A DNA stretch of 64,000 nt from Lepidodermella squamata (Eukaryota > Gastrotricha). The notes beneath the pieces were generated by a model. The model was not told where the DNA came from and did no database searches. It saw nothing but the letters and a program-made list of their open reading frames with translations. Where the stretch lies: contig JBLDXI010000009.1 in NCBI GenBank assembly GCA_047495785.1, forward strand, positions 3,658,001-3,722,000, written 5' to 3'. The position numbers and the translations under genes were made by a program. Shown one piece after another: positions 55,531 to 64,000 of this stretch; position 1 is the stretch's first letter; every line of letters starts with the position of its first letter.

Positions 55531-55786
55531 CTGGAGAAAATGAGCCGGCCGTTTTCTCGCGGCTTGGGCGACCGGAAAAACTCGTAAGTTTCTCGTTTCT
55601 TTGTTAACATTACCCCTCATCAGCTGTATGAATTTTTTCCATAGCATCAAAGTCACACAAACGAACCTATTAGCAAAATTGTTGCTAATAGATATTTCGG
55701 TAAAAAATGCACCCTGCCTTTTTGTATATCTATCCGCCGCTGGGTGCCATTTTCGCGTTCAACTTTGATGGCTTGCCTCGATGTTC

Positions 55787-56095
55787 TTAGCGTTTGCGAG
55801 GCGCCATGTAGACCCATGTAGAGTCTGAGGAAGAAGACACCGTCATGAACTCGCCCATACAGCAAACAGCAATCGCCACCATACCTGCGAGTACTGGAGG
55901 CGGGCTCAGGGCAAAGCGCCTTACAAATAAGTTGAAACCAAACAAGACCCATGGTTCTAATCTAAAGGTCCGGGGTTCTAATTCTCCTTTAACTCCATTT
56001 TTTCCTTCATCAGTTGTTTTTGTGAGATGGCGAAGTAAAGAAATGTGTTTGGTCACGGCTTTGTTTTGCCTTTTGGTTTGTCTTTTTAATGACAT
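55787..56095 (-). CDS. Possible single-pass membrane protein, uncertain
   Basis: 102 codons: a basic N-terminus, LFGFNLFVRRFALSPPPV, a hydrophobic span (LAGMVAIAVCCMGEFMTV) and a short tail, MAPRKR. The layout of NLF-type entry, one membrane span and a hydrophilic end faintly recalls SMIM8-like proteins, but the similarity is too weak to name it. Confidence 0.28.
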   Translation of the reverse strand: MSLKRQTKRQNKAVTKHISLLRHLTKTTDEGKNGVKGELEPRTFRLEPWVLFGFNLFVRRFALSPPPVLAGMVAIAVCCMGEFMTVSSSSDSTWVYMAPRKR

Positions 56096-56959
56096 TCATT
56101 TTGATAGCTTTGCTCATGCGCTTTTCCCCGACGCTCAAAGGCGACGACGCCGAAATTGAAAAACTGATGGAAACTGTTAGGGGACTAATCCGTCGACTGC
56201 GCCTGACTAACAACAGCAGACTTGGAGGTGGATTTCCTGGGGACGATAGTGACGAATCTTTTGTGTTTTGTAGTAGTCGTTATACTCATGTTATATAATA
56301 TTTGGTTGAAAATGTGCTTCAGAGCCGGCCGAAATTGATGAGTTAACTGCGTAATGCAAGTTCTAATCACTCTGAATGTCTTGGATCTCAGTTTTATCGT
56401 GAAACCTGTTGGAATCTCGCATCGATTTTACAGAAAGCCCATGGCGCCAACTAACATTTTGAACGCTAATTCTAATCATCCTCGCAACATTTCATAATAC
56501 TGCCTTAAATTTCGCAAAAATAGTTTTCAAAATTGTAGCACAGACTCCGAAACTGAAGCTGGTCGGCTCTAATTCTAGGATTTCGAGATGAGGACAAAAC
56601 GCGTTTCGATAGAAGGCCGCCGTCTATGCGTCTATGCTTTTCTCTTTCGTTACCTTTTATTAGTGTGCCGTCGATATATCTTTATTGAAGTTGTTCTATT
56701 GGGTGGTGATTTTCGACAATGCACAACTTTTGTCAAACGAGCGTTGGGCGAATCCGATTTCTGGAAAGCAGGCCTCAAATCGTTCAGTTCATAAGCAGCA
56801 TGTTAAGCAGTACAATCTCATCCGTCAAGGGTTCAAGGTTGGCGATCCAAGATTCAGTGAAGACCTGCTGCGTATCGGTGAAGCTCGATACAACGATGGC
56901 AACTCACCGGTTGATCGAGGTCCTACGACGGACTGTTTTTTCATCTCACGTTACTTGAA

Positions 56960-57290
56960 ACGCGTCAACAAATTAGACCGATTGATATTCCAACTATTCG
57001 GCAATTTGAAAAATTTGAAGCAACCCACGGCGTCAAACAAGCGATTCTGTCCACACAGCTCGTCAAACCAGATGACAGTCGAGTTCGAACGGCAACGCCA
57101 AGCGGAAAGAAATCTCGTTGCCACCTCTGCCCGAGCAAGATGGATCGGAAGCAGTAGCAACAGTGCTCCAAGTGTAACCTCATTGCTAGGCTGCGGAAAT
57201 CGATACGGCGTTGCTTCTTTCGCTAAAATGGCCCCAAGTTCCTCGCGATTGCAAATTATGCGCCTCAAAATAATTACGGGTTGAAATCTA
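56960..57290 (+). mobile_element. piggyBac-like transposase C-terminal remnant
   Basis: One frame contains SRCHLCPSKMDRKQ, a stop, and QQCSKCNL: the C-x2-C...C-x2-C cluster with the basic context seen at the C-terminal zinc finger of piggyBac-type transposases. Stops and frame changes show it is dead. Confidence 0.4.
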
Positions 57291-57912
57291 TTGCAATTAA
57301 CAACTAATATCATCAGTAATACGCTTCATTTATTGACATTTTTGAACGTCAAAATCGATGTCAAAAACAAAGACAAGTCATGTCGGCAAATTGTACATCA
57401 TTTAGGACGTTATCAGAGCTCTCTAATAATACTAATAAATAACATCTATTACCATTGCCGAGATAATGCATAAATAAATTATGCGAGCTCCGGGTCTGAC
57501 GGACCCGGATTGGCCTTCTACGTAACTTTTACCCATGGTTCCGACAAGGGTTAACCCAAGATTTCCTACAACCGTTGAAGTCGACTTTGTACACGACCCT
57601 TTTTCGAACTCTTGGAAATCCTATTACGTAATTGAGTACGATAGCGTCGATGACCAAGCGCGAACAGCTACTTTCCCCTCTTTATTTCTCAATTCGCTCA
57701 ATTCTTTATCACTACCGCAGCATCAACTTACCGTAATTTGGGGCGACTTTGCACAGTGGGGTGACTTTGGCCACTCAAATTATCGAAGACGGCAAGGTAA
57801 AGACCCCATGAGTGGGGTACCGCATATTACCAATTATAAAATAACAGGTGAAGTTAGGGGGATTTTCCGGTAGAATTTGGGTGCCTAATCAAAGGAATCC
57901 ATGCGCTCAAAA

Positions 57913-58227
57913 TCAAAATCGAATGTCTTTTTCGAACCACTCTGCTTGCAGGGTATTATTTATTTTAGGAACATCGCGGAATCCGACTAATTTTCGTGTC
58001 GCACTTTTATTCAAATTTACCTTTGGCTGATGCTGGTGATGACTCGTCAAGTAATCGCTTTCAACGTGAAAAGTGCCACATGGCGTCGCATTAACAGCAG
58101 CTAAGCGTTGGGCTACCGTCGACATTTGCGTAGCAGGCGGGGCCGTCAACAGCGGCGCGTCACTCGGCTGCTTCGACGCAGCTGCAGCCGCGGCTATATC
58201 CAACACAATCCCAACACCGATTACCAT
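57913..58227 (-). CDS. Small uncharacterised protein downstream of COQ6
   Basis: A 104-codon frame starting MVIGVGIVLDIAAAAAASKQ, a hydrophobic Ala-rich leader that may be a signal or membrane anchor, then VAQRLAAVNATPCGTFHVES and YLTSHHQHQPK. AAAG|GTAAATTTG after QPK is a good splice donor, with an AG acceptor near 57945, so the mature C-terminus may instead end WFEKDIRF after removal of about 70 bases. It lies 132 bp downstream of COQ6 on the same strand, a spacing compatible with co-transcription. Not recognised. Confidence 0.5.
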   Translation of the reverse strand: MVIGVGIVLDIAAAAAASKQPSDAPLLTAPPATQMSTVAQRLAAVNATPCGTFHVESDYLTSHHQHQPKVNLNKSATRKLVGFRDVPKINNTLQAEWFEKDIRF

Positions 58228-58359
58228 AATTTAAATCGAAAACTAAAAACCAACTGATAAACAAATCATCCTATTATTTTATTAATTATCGGCAAAAAAT
58301 TCCAAGGGGTTCAACGCGATTTATTCTCGATATAATATAAATTTTCTATTCAATTATAA

Positions 58360-59805
58360 TCACACTTCACTAGCCTGGGAAACCAGGACGCTTTTCAATG
58401 GCGATAATAAGTCAAGAGCAGTGACGCCCAGGCTGCGCAACGCAACTAACGGCAAGCTGTTAGTCGAATAAATTTGATGCAGGAAGTGAGTTGTGGCGGC
58501 TAAGGGCATCGAACGTGTATTTCGCTTGCATCGAAATTTCGCCAACTGCTCCGTCGTTCCAATATCATCCCCTGCATGGTAGCCGTCTTCAAGCACCCGC
58601 CGCAACTCGGCAACATCACCCAGGCCTAAATTCAGCCCCAGGCCAGCGAGAGGGTGCAGCGTATGGGCAGCATCGCCGACGAGAACGACGCGGTGTTGCG
58701 TAACCGGGACGGCATGCATCAATTTCAACGGGAAGCTCAACCGTTTGCTCATCAATTTTTCGATTCTCGGCGGGTTGAAAGCATTAGTCGGGTTCAAAAA
58801 CCGGGGTGAAATGTTGCGAATTTGCGATATCACATCACTAACTGGCTTTTGAAGCAGCGAATTCGAAGTTAGCGCGTCGTTCAAGGTGGCTACAAATTCT
58901 TCGTCAGACAGCGACATCAAATTCTCGGCCAAATCGCGATCAGCCGACCAAACTAGCGAGCAGTGCTCGTCGTCAAGTGGCAACAACGCGATAGGACCAG
59001 TGGGCAGGAATCGTTGATAAGCTACAGTCCCTTTGTGAGCCTTATCAACCTCTGCGAACTTCAAAGTGGTTACAACGCCCAATTGGTTGTAATCGAAGGC
59101 AATTTTACGAAAATACAGCTGTTCTCTCAAAGCTGAATTAGCCCCATCGGCGATTACTAACAACTTCGTCCAAAGCGGTTTTTCCGGTTTAGGATCGACC
59201 TTCAGGGTCAAAAGTGACCCGGACTGGTCTGAGCCGACATCGACAACTGAAGCGTTCCGCCGAATAAAAACACGGCCAGAATCTTCGGCCTGTTTCAGAA
59301 AATCACCGAAAACAGACATTAGATTTGAAGTTTCAACAATCCAAGACAGCGGCTCAATACCGTCGCCCATAGACAGATGCGCATTTGAGGCAGCGTCTGA
59401 AATTCTCATCTGCATCATACGCCCGACGCCCTTTTCCTCGATTCTATCCCAAGCTCTGGCGCCCCATGAATAGATCAATTCCATAGAAGACGGGTTAATT
59501 GCGACGACTCGGCTATTCCACGGCGGCCGTTTAGCCGCAGAATTTTCCGGCGCTGTTGCGACTTGCGCGGCTGAAGGGGCCGCGTTTGATTCTGACGCTT
59601 TGTCAATCATCAAAATTCGTCGATTAGAAAAAGCGGGAGATTTCGCTAGGGAAACAGCTGCCGCAATCCCAGCTAGACCGCCTCCGTTGATGACCACATC
59701 GAAGAATTCGTCATTCTTCAAATCCATCGAACGCTGAAACTGCGAATGCGACCGATAGGCGCATCGAACGAGGCCGGAAATGGATCGATTTTTCAAAATT
59801 ATCAT
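58360..59805 (-). CDS. Ubiquinone biosynthesis monooxygenase COQ6
   Basis: An unbroken 481-residue flavoprotein. The basic Ser/Arg-rich N-terminus (MIILKNRSISGLVRCAYRSH) suits mitochondrial import. FAD motif VVINGGGLAGIAAAV lies at about residues 37-51, the second FAD/NAD motif VIADGANSALREQL at about 217-230, and GDAAHTLHPLAGLGLNLGLG, the UbiH/COQ6 signature, at about 376-395. COQ6 hydroxylates the benzoquinone ring in coenzyme Q synthesis on the matrix side of the inner membrane. Length is normal. An acidic Ala/Ser insert near residues 75-95 is unusual. Confidence 0.93.
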   Translation of the reverse strand: MIILKNRSISGLVRCAYRSHSQFQRSMDLKNDEFFDVVINGGGLAGIAAAVSLAKSPAFSNRRILMIDKASESNAAPSAAQVATAPENSAAKRPPWNSRVVAINPSSMELIYSWGARAWDRIEEKGVGRMMQMRISDAASNAHLSMGDGIEPLSWIVETSNLMSVFGDFLKQAEDSGRVFIRRNASVVDVGSDQSGSLLTLKVDPKPEKPLWTKLLVIADGANSALREQLYFRKIAFDYNQLGVVTTLKFAEVDKAHKGTVAYQRFLPTGPIALLPLDDEHCSLVWSADRDLAENLMSLSDEEFVATLNDALTSNSLLQKPVSDVISQIRNISPRFLNPTNAFNPPRIEKLMSKRLSFPLKLMHAVPVTQHRVVLVGDAAHTLHPLAGLGLNLGLGDVAELRRVLEDGYHAGDDIGTTEQLAKFRCKRNTRSMPLAATTHFLHQIYSTNSLPLVALRSLGVTALDLLSPLKSVLVSQASEV

Positions 59806-60870
59806 TTCTAAAATTCAAAATCTGAAAGTCAGATTTCCCGAGTTTTTAGCAAAAAGCAGCTCATCTCTTTATTATTATAACTGTTTGTTTCATATCGATT
59901 GTTAGTTTTTTAGAACACAAATAATTGAATTTTTTCAAACATCATCATCATTTTTTGCCAGCTCATCCGTGTTTTACGTAGAAAGATGGGGTACACTCGC
60001 ACGCAAACTATTTTTTTCTGTTCTCGACGAAACACGCAACCTATTTGTTAGTTTTACCCATGCAGTTGCGTTGAGAAGTGTAAGAAACTGAAGGGAACCA
60101 AGTCATCATTATTTACCTCGGACGAAAAAGAGTATCCGTAATTTTTCTAGTAATTGTGAGGCTACCAGTGTACTCAGTATAAACTAAAACGGAGAATGAT
60201 AAGTGTTCCCTGCAGGTTATTACTATTACACGAGTCGCGCATCAAAAAGTGCATAATTTATCAAAAAAATGATAGTGATATGTATGTGTCTATTGGCGGC
60301 CAAATTATCATTGCCAAATTAAGGTGGAGTGAGTGTAGTAGAAAAATTACACGCGGGTTCAAATCAATTCCTAATTCATACGGAACTGGAAAAATAAAGA
60401 AGGTGAGATGCGATACGGTCGAACTGCTTGTATTTCAATTTCCACGAATAAAATGTGTAAATTGAAATGATAAAATGATGATGGCAAGCCGCGCCTCAGT
60501 TTGTTTTACGGCCAGCTCTGGCCCCAGCTTTTATATATAGCACGGTAAATCTTACAATCTTTTCATAGAGAGCACGAAACCCTTTCGATAAGAAACAGAA
60601 AAAGACAGCGAAAAACATAAATTTAAAGAAAAATCGGATATTTTGCTTGGTTATGTATTTTTCTAGAAATTTTAGACATAGACTTGATCACGAATAACGG
60701 TAAATAATAATGAGAACAGACATCATAAGTTCTTGCGCCTCTTGAAACACGTTTTTGCTGATTTTAAAATAATAATAGCGAAATACAAAGGTCGTCAATC
60801 ATCTTTGCGGTGGAATCCTAGCAATAAATCAAGTCCTAGGACGGGAAAAATGACTTTCTGGTGATGATTT
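59806..60870. other. Intergenic between COQ6 and beta-TrCP genes
   Basis: Promoter of COQ6 and 3' untranslated region of the beta-TrCP gene. The frame at 60196-60465 has no motif. Confidence 0.6.
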
Positions 60871-62672
60871 TCATCGCGCCGACCCGCCTCCATTGTTCGC
60901 ATTCTGGGGAGCTGAAGCTGCCGATCCAGCTTGAGGCTGTTGGCCCTGGCAGTTCAAGAAATCCCACACCATAATGCTGTCATCGTGACTGCTCGAAACA
61001 ATTTGGAAGTCATCGAATTGCAGGCGGAAAACACGACCTGAGTGTTTGGCAAGTGTTCGAATACACACGGGACCGGTTGAGGAGCGAGCTTCGAGTGCTG
61101 AGTGTAGATCCCAGATTTTAATTTTACTATTAATAAATAAATCATAAATACCAAAACAATAAGAATTTGCGGAAAATTTACCCATCATAGGCTCCACTGA
61201 CGATACGATGACCGTCGAACCGGATGCACCTAACCAGCTCGTCATGGCCTTCCAAGATTCGCAAGCAATGGCCACTTTCAACGTCCCAAATGCTGTTAGA
61301 AAAGAACATTTAATACTTGAGAGAATCTAGTATATTCTGAAACAAACCGAATGGTGAAATCTGAGCTTCCACTGACAACCAAATTATCGCGATATTGCAA
61401 GCAGGCGATGCCTCGGCGATGGCCGCTTAGAGTTCGGACGAATTCGCAGGTGGAAGTATTCCAAACTTTGATCGTGCGATCACCACTCGCTGAAACGATG
61501 TATTTCTGGTCGAAGTCAACGACGTTGACAGCGGCACGATGACCGACAAGAACACGGCGCAGCTGAATATCACGAGCGCTACGCATGTCCCAGACAGCGA
61601 TTGAGCGATCTTTAGAGCACGTCACCATCACACCGTCGCCAAAACGAAGATGCAGCACTGCCTCGACGTGGTGAATGATGGTATTTACGCACTCGCCCGT
61701 TTTAATATCCCAAAGTCTAACGGTCGAATCACTGGAACCGGATACGATGATTTTATCATCATACTGCAAGCATAGAACTGAGCCTTGGTGACCTGTCAAC
61801 ACCTTTCGAAGTTCGAGGGTTCGCTTGTCCCAGATTTTAATCGTGTTATCACGAAGTCCGCTCACGATCTTATCCTCGTCATATTGCAAGCAATAGACAC
61901 CTTTGGATGTTTCACTGCGACAGTAAATTTTCTGGATGCTCGGCTCGCCGATCCTCCAATTTTGCTCGAGAGTCTTGATTTCTCGAACGATTTTTGGGTA
62001 AAGCTGACGATAGAAAATGTGGTCTACTTCAGGAATGTGACGAAACATGTAGCTGGTGAGACCGCGCCTATCGCACAGGCCACGCCATAAATGATCGGTG
62101 ACAACCTTGGCTTCGATGAAACGCTTCCACTGCATTCCATGCTGGATCACAGCCAGCCAAGTTCGACACACCCGTTCGGCGTTCTGAAGCGAGGTCGGAT
62201 CCAGGTAATCTAGCACCTGTTCTGCAATGTGACGGAGGCCGCGCAGGGCTAACTCTGATACGAAGTCACGTTGGAGCATCGGTTTGAAAAACATGTCGAT
62301 TTCCCCATGTTGCGCATGGTTCATCAGAGCGAGGAGAGATTGAACGAGGTCAACTTGCTTATTTGGGGGTAAACTTTGGAAAATTTCCATAATATGTCGC
62401 ATTTGCGTATCAGGATTCAATGCCATAACAGCCAACGTTTCGGGCATGAGAGGGTAAGAACTGGAGGTGATGGGTGAAAGTCTCTTTGAGGTATCAGCTG
62501 GTGGCGAAATCGCATTCTACGTGCATTCAAAATAATAAAATCAAATAGTCAATTACGAGTAAGTCGAAGTAAATACCTTTTTGTCGATTTCGATAGCTGA
62601 TTCTCCAGCACCATTACTATTAGAGTCACTCAGGCTAAGTGAAGTGAAAGCAGCTACGTCGTTAGATTCCAT
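60871..62672 (-). CDS. F-box/WD40 protein beta-TrCP (FBXW1/11, Slimb, LIN-23)
   Basis: Exons 62672-62577, 62516-61348, 61292-61182 and 61126-60871 join in phase to 543 residues. A dimerisation-type segment and F-box ([40 protein letters not shown]) precede seven WD40 repeats. The first repeats include the substrate-binding stretch [20 protein letters not shown] and [14 protein letters not shown]; the last ends [14 protein letters not shown]. This is the substrate receptor of the SCF E3 ligase for DSGxxS phosphodegrons (beta-catenin, IkappaB and others), in cytosol and nucleus. The start is the Met of [11 protein letters not shown]; a second Met in exon 2 ([11 protein letters not shown]) is possible. 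Confidence 0.94.
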
Positions 62673-64000
62673 GAAATAAGCAACCTAAAGGGAAATGAGA
62701 GTCGGAACATGAAATGTCCTGTTGTGTCACTGAAATCTCGCCAAAATGAGTTAACATTCACGAATAAAACAATTCAAGAAGCTGCTATTCACTGACACCA
62801 CACGCCACACATCCGTTTGTCAATCATGAGTAAAAGTTTACCAACATATTCTTCAGCATTGATAAGCTGACGTGGAGCTTTTCGGGAATTTCACAAGAAG
62901 AATGTGCTATCTGTAAATTGGCCAATGACTAATAGTGCAAAATCCCAAGTGGTGGAAATAAGGGGTATTAGTGCTACCCCACAATGAACATGAAGTGCTA
63001 ACCCAAGTGTTTATCCTTTCGAACTGGACTATGACGACTAAAAATAAACGATCAAAATTAACATCAGGGCATCCTAGCGTTTTTGAACTAGTGGCACATA
63101 TGAAGCTAACAAGTCGATGCAATTTAATAGAACTTGGTCGATTTGGGATTTGGGAAAATAGTGGTGATAACATTTATTTTCTCTATAAATATCAAATTAA
63201 GGCTGCATGATTGTTACCCAAGTCAGGTAATGGGTAATAGGTAAGTAATGGGTAATGGTTGTGCTAACCAAGGGACATCTTCATATCTTCGCCGCTGGCC
63301 TCACGTCCCAAATAGGAAAAAAAGCAAACAGTAAACAGTGAATTAAGTGATCAATAACAAATATTTCTTCGATTACTGAAGCCTGGAGCCTTGAAACGAA
63401 TAGAAAACTGACAGCTGACCTGCTAAAATAAAATCGATTCACGCTCGGTATCTCAGTTGGTCGAAAAATCGCTCGAAATCTGGCCTCATTCAGTTTTTTC
63501 ACATTTTGTGATCTCAACGTTTATTTCGCCATTAAAATTAAATGAAAATCCGAAAGCATTACTAGCAAGCTAAAATGTGTAATTCCAGCAAATAGCATAT
63601 TTATTGCCGCATGAGAAAAAGAGCTGACCTTGACAGTGGAGTTGGCGCTTCGTTTTTGATGTCGCAGTTTTTAACCTGGCACCAACACTGGACTTTTCGG
63701 ACTTTTGGTGCTGATAGTGGAGTATCTTTTATCTTTGCTCTTTTCGCTTTGCAGAAAGCCTTGTCAATTCTTCAGGAAGGCAAGCTAGGGGTTTCAAGAA
63801 ACGCATGAAATCAGTATACAGAGGGAAGTTTGAAACCGTCAATTGACCATACAAAATTAACTTCAATGAAAATGTTAAATCTCAATTTGATAACTTTGTT
63901 GTTTGAGAACAAAATGTTCTAATGCGAGCAAATTCTTTCAATTTTTTTTACCAAAGTATAGCATTTTTTGAAAAATAAAGCTCTGATATCGGCTCATGCA
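62673..64000. other. Right-edge region, no supported gene
   Basis: Upstream of the beta-TrCP start. Short frames (62971-63210 plus, 63611-63808 plus) have no motif. A GTAATGGGTAA tandem lies near 63225-63260. Confidence 0.55.

Larger units (their letters stand above)
54961..57912. other. Transposon-debris region
   Basis: Broken frames without intact genes. GCCGGCCGAAATYGATGAGTT occurs near 55187 and again near 56322, marking two copies of one repeat. A hairpin CCGGGTC-TGACG-GACCCGG sits near 57490. The frame at 57535-57873 has no recognisable domain. Confidence 0.5.

Noticed and set aside
55935-56005. tRNA-like stretch (GGGGTTCTAATTCTCC with a possible 7-bp acceptor pairing)
   Set aside because: T-stem and D-arm do not pair properly and no anticodon arm is convincing.

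Overview
This is animal nuclear DNA, AT-rich between genes. Introns are mostly about 50-60 bp, every gene model uses GT-AG except one GC-AG intron, and AATAAA sites follow many reading frames. The gene set is metazoan: beta-TrCP/LIN-23, CED-6/GULP, RNF32, MED20, COQ6, RPA49, a divergent nuclear receptor and U1 snRNA. The receptor resembles the divergent expanded receptors of nematodes and other small ecdysozoans. A compact invertebrate, possibly a nematode or a relative, fits best, but the window does not fix the phylum.

Layout. 1-483: the 3' end of an AIG1-like GTPase with a CaaX tail. 484-5146: inverted-repeat elements, including a 268-bp palindrome and a duplicated 0.3-kb unit. 5147-6478: a six-exon nuclear receptor. 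6479-9244: small inverted-repeat elements and a minisatellite. 9245-31776: the most distinctive part, a block of about 27 very short, nearly all intronless genes, all on the minus strand. Each encodes a secreted precursor with a signal peptide, an acidic cysteine-poor body and, in many, dibasic Lys-Arg sites. Two short boxes recur across otherwise dissimilar members: an aromatic-x-x-(A/S)-G-(D/N) box, often preceded by Lys, and a T-x-G-W-x-(Y/F)-G box. Others end in amidation-type tails (L-R-P-V-F-G, L-R-P-V-Y-G-K, L-V-Y-G-R-R-R). I read this as an expanded locus of neuropeptide-like or other bioactive peptide precursors. I do not recognise the family.

32114-44213: five HTATIP2/TIP30-like short-chain reductase genes, all minus strand. 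Three keep the same three-exon structure, with one intron swollen to 1.5-3.6 kb by retroelement fragments. One is intronless and one has lost the catalytic Tyr. 45175-47858: RPA49, with a U1 snRNA gene nested in its long intron. 48630-50051: CED-6/GULP adaptor. 50788-52342: RNF32 on the plus strand, converging on a predicted N-myristoylated tyrosine-kinase-like pseudokinase (52386-53672). 54111-54960: MED20. 54961-57900: transposon remnants. 57913-59805: a small unknown gene 132 bp downstream of COQ6. 60871-62672: beta-TrCP/LIN-23. 62673-64000: nothing supported.

Outside the array and the TIP30 cluster the genes are unrelated housekeeping or signalling functions. Function calls rest on reading translated motifs by eye; no database search was possible.
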